Assembly (NCBI RefSeq): GCF_021130785.1
Contig: NW_025778915.1
Location: forward strand, 1 to 64,000
DNA from: Homalodisca vitripennis
Taxonomy: Eukaryota; Arthropoda; Insecta; Hemiptera; Cicadellidae
Direction: 5' to 3'
Length of the DNA stretch: 64,000 nucleotides
In this document: one piece after another, positions 1 to 9,502 of the stretch
How the letters are laid out: the number at the start of each line of letters is the position of its first letter
How positions within the stretch are numbered: position 1 is the first letter of the stretch
Position numbers and translations under genes: made by a program
The notes under the pieces: generated by a model
Told to the model about the DNA's origin: nothing
Databases searched by the model: none
Seen by the model: the letters and a program-made list of their open reading frames with translations, nothing else

Positions 1-441
1 GGATTATATGACCTAATTTACATTTATATGATTTTAATGCAACTGCCGAATATCGTGAGTAGTAGAATACAAACGGAGCTTTTAGTTACAATGTATTCTA
101 AATCCTCATCAGAAACATGAACAGTTATACTAAAGAGCAGTAGATTGTGTGTTCAAGAATGAAAATAATTTGACAGGAAGCTACTTTCAATAGACTGTCT
201 ATTATTACTAATAAATTTATATAAATTTATCATTATTTATTATACAATTATTTAATTATAAACTCAATTTTTAGTAGGTTTTGCAAGTTGTACAGGATGA
301 TAGACTAACATATGAAGAACTTGCCCACATTGACGATAAAGTCAGGCACCAACGTATGTAGTTTCTTTTGTCCGTAAAGCTCTAGTATTATATTTAAAAC
401 ATTTTCACACGAGAGCAACTATAAACTGTTTACTGCAGTAA

Positions 442-1147
442 GGGTGCGTTCACAAAGAAAGCTGGGTTACAAGCGCTTTTTGGCAAGCGCATGCAAGCTC
501 CAACCGACGTGAGAAAAGTTTACATTGTATCAAGCGTGTGCGATCAAAGACAAAGCCTGTTCGACTAGCAAGCGCTTGCTACAAGTTCTGACAAGCACTC
601 AAGAACGTTTTCTACTTGTTTTCTGGCTCTTGTTGACCAAACCAGTCAGTTGCAAACAACTGTGCAGTATGTGTGTCGATGAACTGACATGTCAAGTCTT
701 TAGAATAGGGGCTATTTGGGACAATCGCATATATAAAATTTAAAATAACTAGTCGTTCTTCGGTATGGATAGGTTTGCTTTATTCCAATTTCCCCAAAAC
801 TTGAATAAAACGCTTCAATTTTCTTGAGGGTGTAACTAGAGGTAGTAACTCCATTCTCATATAAGAAAAAACCTCACTTTGTCAAATTTCAACTGAGGAA
901 ATAGATAGTAGTATTCCCCAAACCTCCCCTCTTCCGCTGTTAATTGCATGAACACTTACTTTCCTTCTACGAATGTGTAATTCGACCTTTTCAGATAACA
1001 ATAAATCTTCATTATTTGATGAAGACATTGTCTCAACAAGAGCTGAAAAAACACTAATTTTGAAATGCAATCGTTTTGTTGTGTACACACCAAAAAGTAA
1101 GCGCTGAAAAAAATTACTTGTAACCAGCTTTCTTTGTGAATGCACCA
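442..1147. mobile_element. short inverted-repeat DNA element, TTAA-type flank
   Basis: Imperfect terminal inverted repeats of about 30 bp lie at 442-472 (starting GGGTGCGTTCACAAAGAAAG) and at about 1117-1147 (complement of TGGTGCATTCACAAAGAAAG). They are flanked by GTAA at 438-441 and TTAA at 1148-1151, so a TTAA target duplication with one mutated base fits best (piggyBac-like), although a Harbinger-type TAA duplication is possible. The 706-bp interior has no transposase frame and contains several AAGCGCTTG-type short palindromes. I read it as a non-autonomous element. Short open frames inside it are not believed to be genes. Confidence 0.55.
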
Positions 1148-1151
1148 TTAA

Positions 1152-1654
1152 AACAGCAAAAGAATTTTAAAATTAAATGTTGAGCTACGGAATTCAGTAA
1201 ATATACAATTCCGTACTCTATGACAAGTAATATGTTTCGACTCTTGTTACTTCTTCTGTAGAACTCTCCTATTGTGGAAAGTTCTTAGAAACGATATCGC
1301 TTATTTAGTCCTAGCTGTTACATGCGGCACTGCATTACAATAGTTTATCTGCACTATTATATTGCTATTATGGGCATGTACAAATGACAAAAAAACCTTA
1401 CTGATATAAGCTATGTGCAATGGAATATTCCCATTTTCGGATCCTCCCGCTTAACTCTGAACTATTACTCTAGCATGTTCTCCAGAATATTGATGTTTAT
1501 TTCAATTATTATTATTCTAAGATGTATTGTATTTTCCTCTCAATCATTTTTCTTAAGACCAGTGTTTTACTATCTAACTTTTATAATACTTTTATAAAAA
1601 TTGTGATAAAAAATTATCTAAGTTTTGTCTTTTGTCCGAATTAAGCTTCTCAGA
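1152..1654. other. AT-rich host DNA, no gene seen
   Basis: Host flank between the TTAA-type element and the left Polinton. A 60-codon open frame near 1415 is hydrophobic and AT-driven with no recognisable motif. Positions 1-441 are likewise AT-rich and without a supported feature. Confidence 0.5.
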
Positions 1655-1660
1655 TCCGTG
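1655..1660. repeat. target-site duplication TCCGTG, left copy
   Basis: TCCGTG directly precedes the left inverted terminus and recurs exactly at 16600-16605 directly after the right terminus. Six-base duplications are the hallmark of Polinton integration by a retroviral-type integrase. Confidence 0.92.
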
Positions 1661-1857
1661 AGTAGATATGAATATGAGGGTTCTAGGACACTTTTGGGAC
1701 AGCCCAAAAAATCAATACAAATTACTGTTCAATACACCATAAATATGTAAAAACAATTCACAATACAATTTACTTAAATAAACTATGGTAAACTGTATTC
1801 AAGCAATTTTTCATGACAGTATGACAAACATAAATTTATAATACTCGAATGTTGAAT
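1661..1857 (+). repeat. left terminal inverted repeat of left Polinton
   Basis: 197 bp matching, in reverse complement, 16304-16599. Similarity starts at the first base of the element and stops where the right arm meets the LINE, so the repeat may originally have been longer. The terminus of the right Polinton at 52753 is a diverged version of the same sequence. Confidence 0.9.
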
Positions 1858-1946
1858 AACCGAATCTATAGCTGTTTTACTGTTCATTGTAGGCTTCTAA
1901 TTTCTTAAGCTGTTTTAATGAAAAAATCCAGAAATCTTCGAAATCT

Positions 1947-2256
1947 TTACTCCACGAAGTTAATTGTAACACAGTCTTTATCTTTAATAGTCTTTTTTCC
2001 AGTAACAATCAAGTGTAATTTTTCATTTTTGTTTAATTCTTTAATCTTTTTTTCATCCAAAACAGTCCAAAATCTGTTCGGTAAGTGTACTTTACAATCT
2101 TCCAACTCGGCAATTATTGTAAACCCGAATTTATCTTTCATTTTCTCCAAATTCAAGATTCTATATCTCTTTTTTTCTTCCAATTCCACTAATTTCTTAT
2201 ATTCTTTGAATCTTAGTTCACCAACCTTATTCAAACTCTTGTAACAGCGCCGCCAT
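1947..2256 (-). pseudogene. small conserved Polinton protein X (about 100 aa), frameshifted
   Basis: An open frame at 1947-2234 encodes a lysine- and glutamate-rich protein with a hydrophobic beta-like C-terminal half. A better start is the ATGG at 2254-2256, behind a TTTTTCTATAATAA leader shared with other element genes, but one extra base near 2235 shifts the frame. A homologue lies in the right element at 53791-54088 with the same order of motifs: a FKEYKKL box, an LEKMKDKFGFT box, then VLDEKKIKEL. I do not recognise the family with certainty. The size and pattern would suit a small OB-fold-like or DNA-binding protein, which is inference only. It points outward, away from the polymerase. 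Confidence 0.6.
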
Positions 2257-2422
2257 TTATTATAGAAAAATCCTTTAACTAAATTTAGTTAAAAGAATTT
2301 TTCTATAATAAAAAGAACAATCTGAAAAACATTTGACCAGAAAATTGTGCTGATTTGTGTCAAGTTGTCACAAAAATCACCACTTCTCAAAATTTTAGTT
2401 TACAAATTTTTGCTCTTTAAAT

Positions 2423-5400
2423 ATGGAGCGGAAAAAGATAGAGTGCCCATACTGCAAAAAAGATGTTTTTTGAACATCACTATACTCGGCATTATAATTC
2501 GAAGAATCATCTGAAAAATAAAGATATTTATGAAAAAGAACTAAATTATTTGAGGACTTGGGCTAAAGAGAATCAAATCGATGGTCACGAAAAGATGTAC
2601 AATATAGAAAAATTTGCGTGAAACTAAAGAAAAATTTTAAGGAAAGTAAAAAAGATCTCAATCTATTTAATGATGAAAAAATTCATTCAATAGCTGAAAA
2701 ATTTGGCTATCGAAACTAACGACAAAACTAAGTCAGAAATTATCGAAGAAATTGATAAAACGATTAATGAGAAACCTGAAAATATCATTGATGTAGAAGT
2801 TTTTTCCTCAATACACGGTCTATTTAAAGCAATACATTTTTAACAAATTTGAACGACAATTTTCATGTCAATTTACAAATATCTTTCTATTTTGCGCCCA
2901 GAAATTAAAAGTTTAATCGAAAAAATTTCAAGAAACTGTGAAAAATAGTAAAGGATATCTCTCTTTAGAAATGCGAATACGAACGAACTTTAGTGAACGG
3001 TGAAACACACAAACTTGTCCAATGTACTTTACTATAAAAGCAGGACGAGATCTTTGATGTAAACGACTTTATTTCTAAACAAATTTAATAAATTAACACA
3101 TCGAGAACAGACAAATCATCCAAATCGAGGTTCTGGATGGACATTAAAACGCTGTAAACAACTGATTTTGAGCCTTAATAAACACGAATTTATGAACGCA
3201 GGATCATATATCGATTTACCACAAGAGATCAAGGTAAAAGAAAGCTTGTGTAAATATCAAAATATGAAGATGACTATTGCTTTATTTACTCTATCCGATG
3301 TGCAATTGAAAAAAAAATCAAAATTTCATCCTGAACGTGTAAAACAATATGAAAAATTTGTAAATGACGAGATATTTTCTGGGTTCGGACCTATCCTATG
3401 TCTTTAAAAGATATACAATTATTTGAGAAACGAAGCAGTAAAGCAAAGTATAATTATCCGAAAATGTCTGTAAATGTCTGTCTATAGTTTTGATGAAAAA
3501 CTCAATATTGTTCCGTTGCAAATTTCAGAAGTTTATGACGCCAAATTACGAAATCAATTTATTGTATGTAAAACAAGATGAAAAATCTCATTATGTTTTG
3601 ATAACAGATTTAAACAAACTTGTATTTTCTCAGTTATCTAAGTGTAAAAATAAAAAATTTCTATGCAGAAGATGTTTAAGCCATTTCTACAAATCTGGAG
3701 ATTTAACAGATCATTTAGAAATTTGCAAGCAACATGAAGTTTGTAAGCCAATTATGCCGTTTCCAGGTCAAACAACAACATTTACTAATTATCAAAAGAA
3801 ATTTTCTCATCCTTACGTTATTTATATGGATTTTGAAAGCCATATTAGAGAAGATTCCCACATGCTGCAAAAAACAATCCACAAAGATCAACTACAACCA
3901 AGATTCAGAAGCACATTCCTTATGGTTTTTAACTCTATATTTAGTGTCAAATGTGACCAATCGTATGTACAAGCCGATATGTTATCGAGCAAAAAAATGA
4001 AGAAGATTTGCCAAATGTTTCCTGCAAAATTGTTTGAAGAACTCAATAAAATATCAAAATACATAGCTACAAAATATAATTCTAAGAACAAAAAACCTAT
4101 GAAATTGACTGAAGAAGAAGAAATTTCATATCAAAATTCAAACGTTTGTCATATCTGTGAATGGTCTGCTTATGATGTTGGGTCAATTCAGTATGGTTTT
4201 TACTCCTGATAGTTGGAAAGATAAGAGTTATAATAAAGTGAGAGATCATTGTCATTTAACCGGCAAGTTTCGAGGCGCAGCTCATGCATGTTGCAATCTA
4301 AATTTGAAATTTCCTCAGAATATTCCCGTTTTCTGCCACAATATGTCAAATTACGATACTCATTTGTACATAAAAGAATTGGCTAAACAATATGGTAATG
4401 TTGATTTGATCGCACAATACCGATGAAAAATTATATAAATTATTCTGTAAATTTCCTGGATATGGCTATGAATTCGAAGGTGATAAGCCAAGAAAATTCA
4501 TCAAGTTTTCGTTTGTAGACACGTTCAGATTCATGGCCTCGTCTATAGAAAAGTTAGCTAAAAATCTAAAGAGAGAAGACTTCAAACATACAAAATCATT
4601 TTATACAAGATGGACTGAATGAGATAATAGAAAGACAGCCAAATGACGACGACGAGATTTTTTAAAAATTCTATCTGGAAAAGGAATATTTCCCTATGAA
4701 TTTATCGGACAGTATTGAAAAAACTTGATTACCACAGAAGAATTGAGAATTCAAGATTTCTATTCACTTTTGACAGATGAGAGCATATCTGAGAAAGATT
4801 TTCAACACTACTTAAATGTTTGGAACAAATTAAAAGAGAAAAAATCTAGGAAATTACTCTGATCTCTATAACATTCAAGATGTTTTATTGCTTGCTGATA
4901 TATTCGAAAATTTCAGAAATATTTGCTTAAATTGCTATAAACTTGATCCGGCACATTATCTAACAGCTCCCAGTCTCGCATGGGACGCAATGTTAAAATT
5001 AACGAAAATTGAGCTTCAGCTAATTAACGATTATAATATGTATTTGATGATTGAAAAAGGTATTCGCGGAGGCATTTCTCAGTGTATTAAACGATATGTG
5101 AAAGCAAATAACAAATATTTAAAAGATTTTGATAAGACAAAGCCCGAAAACTATTTACTCTATCTCGATGCAAACAACCTTTATGGGTATGGTCTTATGC
5201 AAAAAACTGCCGTTTAGTGATATCAAGTGGATGGATCCTAAAACGTATACAAAAGAAGAGTGGCAAGAAACAATTTTAGAACTCACTGGCGACGAAGATT
5301 ATGGCTATATTCTCGAAGTCGATCTTGGATATCCAACAAATTTACACGAACATCACAAGGATTTACCTCTTGCTCCAGAACATTTTAAAAACAAACCTTT

Positions 5401-6375
5401 GCACAACTCTACTGGATAAAACTGAATACGTTGTTCATTCGAGAAATTTGAAGTTCTATTTGGAACAAGGTATGATTTTGAAACATGTGAATAGAGTTAT
5501 TGCATTCGATCAGAAGCCTTTTATGAAAGAATACATTGATTTTAACACAAACATGAGAACCAAAGCTACAAGCGACTTTGAAAAGGACTTTTATAAGCTG
5601 ATGAACAAACTCAGTTTTTGGAAAATCTATGGAAAATGTGAGAAACAGATGTGATATTAAGCTTGGAAATGAAGAATTTTCAATGAAACAAGCTAAGAAA
5701 ACAAATTTCAAATGCTTTAACATCTTTGACGACAACTGTATAGCGAGTCACATGTACAAACAAAAGGTTAAATTTAAACAAACCGATTTACATAGGGATT
5801 TTCAGTTCTCGACCTCTCAAAATTGCTAATGTACGAGTTTTATTACAACAAATTAAAGACGTTTGATCCAGATTTGAATCTGTGTTACATGGATACAGAC
5901 AGTTATTTCCTAGAATTGAAACGAGATCCTTTTTAAAATTATTAAAGAAAATATAGATGACTTTGATACAAGTGATTATCCAAAAGATCATGAATGTTTC
6001 ACTACTAAAAATAAGAAGGTAATAGGGAAATTCAAAGATGAGTTAAATAGCGAAGTTTTAGAAGAATTTTGTGGTTTAAGGTCTAAGATGTACTCGTACA
6101 AATATCTAGATAAAAACCCAGTTAGGTGTAAAGGAATTAAGAGAAGCGTTGTAAATAAAACAATAAATATCGAAAACTTGAAGAGATGTTTGTTCGAAGA
6201 TAAAGAAGAATTTAGGGAGATGACAGTCATCAAAAGTTATAAACATGAGTTGTACACTGTTACCATAAACAAGCTGGCACTGAACGCTAAAGATGATAAG
6301 AGAATTGTCCTAGAAAATAAGATCGATACAGTACCGTATGGCTATAAAACAGATATATTTAGACGAATTAAATAA
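2423..6375 (+). pseudogene. protein-primed family B DNA polymerase (Polinton PolB), multiply frameshifted
   Basis: Replicative polymerase expected to start synthesis from a terminal protein. The gene starts at an ATGG after TTTTTGCTCTTTAAAT. The N-terminus has a CPYC and His pair zinc-finger-like motif (about 2440-2500) and an RGSGWTL box (about 3126-3150). Exonuclease motifs follow: YMDFES at about 3826, the conserved VRDHCHLTGKFRGAAH zinc/HNH-like block at about 4240, HNMSNYDTH at about 4335 and YNIQDVLLLAD at about 4867. Polymerase motif A is LYLDANNLYG at about 5158, motif B is degraded near 5590-5650, and motif C is YMDTDSYF at about 5886. At least eight frame changes or stops separate these blocks, so this copy is not functional as assembled. 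The usual family length of roughly 1,100-1,400 residues fits the span. Confidence 0.92.
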
Positions 6376-6387
6376 ACTTGGAAACTT

Positions 6388-6450
6388 TGAAAATTGAGAA
6401 ATAACCGGAAAGTTTTTACGAATATGAATTGAAAAAGTCAAAGCTGTAAT
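6388..6450 (+). pseudogene. 3' stub of a deleted integrase gene
   Basis: The sequence from GAAATAACCGGAAAGTTTTTA to the TAA before the next leader matches the extreme 3' end of the integrase gene of the right element (complement of about 63505-63567). Nothing else of the integrase is present in the left element. The upstream junction directly abuts the polymerase 3' end, so this is a deletion scar. It shares with the right copy one extra T in a T-run that breaks the terminal codons. Confidence 0.75.
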
Positions 6451-6467
6451 TTTTTTCTATATAAATG
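6446..6467 (+). promoter_or_regulatory. example of the element leader: T-run + AT box + TAAATGG
   Basis: TTTTTTTCTATATAAATGG directly at the start codon. Similar leaders stand at 2256(-), 2423, 7644(-), 8597, 9503, 10832, 11797 and 12503 in the left element and at 54088(-), 54623(-), 54652, 58756(-), 61916, 63064(-) and 63503(-) in the right. It would give very short or no 5' leaders. Confidence 0.65.
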
Positions 6468-6838
6468 GAGGCCCAAAAGAAATGTATAAAGTGTCAAGAA
6501 TTTAAAGATTTGTCGAAGTTTTTTCAAGATTAAGACTAGAAAAGATGGATTATGCTATTATTGTAAGGATTGTAATAAGAAATATAGAAAAGAATTATAT
6601 GATAAAATGGAAAAATTAACTTTAGAAGAGAAAGAGTGCACACGGTGTAAAAAGGTTAAGAATATTTCAGAATTTTATAATCTCCATTATAGTAAAGACA
6701 ACAAACAAGCATATTGTAAAGATTGTGCTAAACAAATCTTTGCTAGACCAGTTCTTTGCGTATGCGGAAGAGAAATTCAACATTTTCTATAGTCTTAAAA
6801 GACATTTACAAACAAACTATCATAATTCGAATGTTTAA
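6465..6838 (+). pseudogene. zinc-motif protein with repeated CxxC pairs, one frameshift
   Basis: Starts at ATGG after TTTTTTTCTATATAA. Repeated treble-clef-like units of the form C-x2-C, about 20 residues, C-x2-C are seen (CIKC then CKDC; CTRC then CKDC), followed by a C-terminal CVCG and His-rich segment resembling a C2H2 finger. The part from 6607 is one open frame (61 codons) and the N-terminal unit is in another frame, so one indel lies near 6520-6540. The right element has two tandem homologues (62713-63064 and 63102-63503). A nucleic-acid-binding role is likely but not shown. Confidence 0.7.
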
Positions 6839-6864
6839 CATTTTCATCGTGTAATTTAGATATT

Positions 6865-7644
6865 CTATAAATCAGTCGAGATTCTGCCATATTTGTAGTA
6901 AAATGATTTCCGTTGTATAAAATATTTCAAAGATTCTTTCATTTGGTTATACAGATTGATAGAATTTGGTTCGTCATCAATGAACAAAATCTCTAATTCA
7001 GGATAATTTATTTTTAGATGTTTTAATCGGTTTGGTATTTCTCGTTTCTGAGCTCTGATAACGTAATAAGGCCATTCCCACATGTGATTCTTCTTAATTA
7101 ACACAAAAACATGGTGTTTTTTCTTATCAAAATCTTTACATACCATATCTCTCTTCATTAATTCCAGTCGCAATTCTTGATTCTCTATTTTCAATGATTT
7201 CATTTCATCCTTTAATTTGTAACTGTTTTATTTCATCTTTTAACTGCTTATTTTCGTTTTCAAGTTTGTACTTCGCCATATTTTTCTTAATACTCGGTAA
7301 AACTTCTTCTAAAACCCAATTTTGAAACGTTTCTGCAATCTTCATTTTAGATTTCAGTATTAAAGAATATATGCCTGGTTCATTGATGAAAATAGTGTCT
7401 GGATGTAATTTTTGTAAGAGTCGCGATTCGATACCCTTGTCAGAATCTATGTTTTCAAAGCTTTTTTTTGTATTTTTCTTTAACATGATCTATGATAGCT
7501 TGTCTCGTATTTTTAAATTCCAATATTTCTGCAACATCTTTAGCCTTAAACCAAAATTCATTATTTTCGTCAACAATTGTAAAGATATGTTTGCTTTTTA
7601 AAATCTAAGTTGATTATTGAGTAGGTCCTACAAACTGACTCCAT
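6865..7644 (-). pseudogene. BRO-N domain protein with coiled coil and DUF3627-like C-terminus, frameshifted
   Basis: The start at 7642-7644 follows TTTCTTTTCTATCTAA. The BRO-N fold is recognised from the block around VDENNE, WFKAKDVAEIL and NTRQAI (N-terminal part, partly shifted out of frame) and by EPGIYSLILKS and FQNWVLEEVLPSI in the open frame at 7205-7486. A charged coiled-coil stretch follows, then at 6865-7203 a C-terminal domain with YYVIRAQKREIPNRLK and INLYNQMKE, like the DUF3627 partners of BRO or MSV199 proteins in entomopox-, asco- and iridoviruses. BRO proteins bind nucleic acid in baculoviruses. It is transcribed against the polymerase. The homologue at 61916-62683 is nearly intact. 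Confidence 0.85.
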
Positions 7645-7684
7645 TTAGATAGAAAAGAAATTTAACTAGTAATTTTTAATTTGA

Positions 7685-7750
7685 GAATGAAGGCCAGATT
7701 CATTGATAAAAACAGGGTCAGGATGAAGATTGTTAAGGGGCCATTCGAAT
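7685..7750 (-). pseudogene. remnant of a second BRO-N copy
   Basis: The stretch reading CCAGATTCATTGATAAAAAC then GGTCAGGATGAAGATTGTTAA is similar to the BRO-N gene at 7371-7425 on the same strand (TGGTTCATTGATGAAAATAG then TCTGGATGTAATTTTTGTAA). It covers only part of the domain and lies between the BRO gene and the capsid-like gene, suggesting a former tandem duplication. A short hairpin (AAGGGG...CCCCTT) follows at about 7735-7764. Confidence 0.4.
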
Positions 7751-7807
7751 AGCCCCCTTGTTTTTTAAGTAAAAATATTGAATTTTGTCATCATCATCAA
7801 CTCATTT

Positions 7808-8554
7808 TTATTCCTTTTTCAATCTTAAATATATTGTTGTTTTACTCTCATTATTTAATAAATTTCCCTCAGAGTCTTGTATAGTTAGAACGATTTTTTG
7901 AATTCTTTTAATATTTTTTCTAATTGGGAATATAATCGATTTCATTCGGTTTTTCACTGATTTTTTGATCCATAAGCAACATTTGGGAAAAAAGTGTACA
8001 AAATTTCAGATTCTTTGTGTAAATGTTCGGTATGATTTTCAATAAACTAGGTTCAACGAGATTGCAGTGCACTTCAATTACATCGAAACGGTCTAAATTT
8101 TGGCGTTTTATTTCCTAAATATACCTGATTTGGCTCAATAGGTTTCTTGAACAAACCCTAATAAAATCTACAATAATTGCTGAAAACATTATTCTTACTG
8201 GTGATTTTATTTGAATTTTATTAGAGAGATAATTTTTTTGCATTTCAAACTTGTTTTCGTCAAAGTTTAAAGATTTATCTGATTGTTTTGAATGTTTTCA
8301 GATAATTTTTAAGGGAATTTTTTATTTGATCGAAAGTATAATATCCTTTGTTTAAACCATAATATTTTGTTTATGTTCTTCTCACTAAATCCTATACAAT
8401 AAGGAGAAACTTTCACTAATATTTATTACAAAAATTGTCAGAATAAAAAACCGCTTAAACCGATAAAATAATTTGATTCTTCCTCTAAGTGTATAGGATG
8501 TTCCAAGTTTAAAAATAATTGAGAGCTTTCTGAAGTCAACTTGAACAGCTTCAT
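7808..8554 (-). pseudogene. minor capsid (penton-like) protein candidate, frameshifted
   Basis: Reads leftward from ATG at 8552-8554 to TAA at 7808-7810 with several frame changes. The homologue in the right element (61156-61895) shows a pattern I associate with the conserved single-jelly-roll protein of arthropod Polintons: an ...FDVIEVHCNLVEPS block, then KISEKPNEIDYIPI, then a C-terminal SEGNLL...TIYLRL strand. It is divergent with the packaging ATPase, with only 42 bp between start codons, so the two probably share a bidirectional promoter region. Assignment as penton is by family pattern and position, not by structure prediction. Confidence 0.6.
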
Positions 8555-8596
8555 TTACGCAAGCGTTGCTTCAAGATGAAAATCTTTCTATTTTAA
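8555..8596. promoter_or_regulatory. bidirectional intergenic region, minor capsid / ATPase
   Basis: Only 42 bp separate the divergent start codons, with TCTTTCTATTTTAA toward the ATPase and GCTTGCGTAA toward the capsid candidate. The equivalent gap in the right element (61143-61155) is only 13 bp, so promoter elements must overlap the coding starts. Confidence 0.5.
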
Positions 8597-9268
8597 ATGG
8601 AGAAATTTTTAAAAAGCAAAAAGATCAGATAAAACTTCAAACGTTTGAAGAAAATAAGAAAGATCAACCAATCAGATTGTTTAATTGTTGGTTCAAGTGG
8701 ATGTGGAAAAACAACTTTATTATTGAATTTTATCTACAATAGGTTGATTCCTTATTCCAATTTGTATGTTTTTAGTAAATCTTTAGAACAGGACGCCTAT
8801 AAAAAATTACAAGAAAGATTTGAAAATATTGAGAAAAAACTTAAACAAAAAAATATCACATTTTTATAATGCTTCCGAGGACATAGTTCCGTTAAGCGAA
8901 TGTAAACCCAATTCGTTAATCGTTTTTGATGATTGTATTTTAGAAAATCAAGACGTTTATTAAGGAATATTTCGTAATGTCTCGTCACAAAAACATATCT
9001 TGTATCTATCTTTCCCAATGGCTTTTCAAAGGTTGATAAACAAGTTATTAGAAATTAATTTGAATATGTTGTGTGTTTTTTAAGCAAGACGATCACTATT
9101 CGAGAAAGATTTACAACAATTATGGTGGGATCTGTATGAGTTTAACCACTATATTGAGTTATGTGATAAAATTTGGAAGGAAGACTACGGATTTTTTAAA
9201 CTATTAATCTAACTTTGAAGCCTAAAAATGGCAAATATTTGAATAAATTTTCCAATATAAACGTGTGA
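8597..9268 (+). pseudogene. A32-type (FtsK/HerA) DNA-packaging ATPase, frameshifted
   Basis: Starts at ATGG after TCTTTCTATTTTAA. The Walker A motif GSSGCGKTT is clear near 8691, inside the open frame 8645-8869, and the Walker B motif IVFDDCI follows near 8920 in another frame. The right copy (60460-61142) retains a 176-codon open frame with Walker B, a conserved MSRHKNISCIYLSQC sensor-like block and a C-terminus ending near YLNKFSNI. This enzyme pumps DNA into capsids in Polintons and large DNA viruses. Its presence beside capsid genes argues that the element descends from a virion-forming ancestor. This copy has at least four frame breaks. Confidence 0.9.
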
Positions 9269-9272
9269 TAAT

Positions 9273-9490
9273 CTAGTTGTTTTCATGTTTTTACGTTCAC
9301 GTTTACGTTTTCGTGTTCTCGTTTTTACGTTCCACGTTCACGTTTTACGTTTCACCCTTCACGTTTTACATTCCACGTTTCGTGTTCTCGTTTCGTGTTC
9401 ACGTTTTCCACGTTCCACGTTCACGTTTTACGTTCCGTGTTCACGTTTCGTGTTCACGTTTTTACGTTTCCACGTTCACGTTTCAAAATT
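9273..9490. repeat. ACGT-rich degenerate tandem repeat block
   Basis: About 220 bp made of short degenerate units of the type TTCACGTTTTACG and TTCCACGTTCACG, each carrying one or more palindromic ACGT cores. Every forward frame is open because the unit encodes Phe-Arg-Val-His style repeats, so the overlapping open frames here are not genes. A block of the same composition lies at the same place in the right element (60105-60367). Its fixed position between ATPase and structural genes suggests an origin, enhancer or recombination site. Confidence 0.85.
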
Positions 9491-9502
9491 TTTTCTAATT
9501 AA

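Noticed and set aside
882..1148. 88-codon minus-strand frame
   Set aside because: Lies inside the inverted-repeat element and includes its terminal repeat; no transposase or other motif.
1918..2244. 108-codon plus-strand frame
   Set aside because: Shadow of gene X on the opposite strand, which is conserved in the second element.
5409..5735. 108-codon minus-strand frame inside the polymerase region
   Set aside because: Antisense shadow of the polymerase, whose conserved motifs lie on the plus strand on both sides.
7735..7764. Hairpin AAGGGG...CCCCTT as a transcription terminator
   Set aside because: Short stem without a defined loop or T-tract logic in an animal genome; it lies in a decayed gene remnant and is not repeated in the other element.
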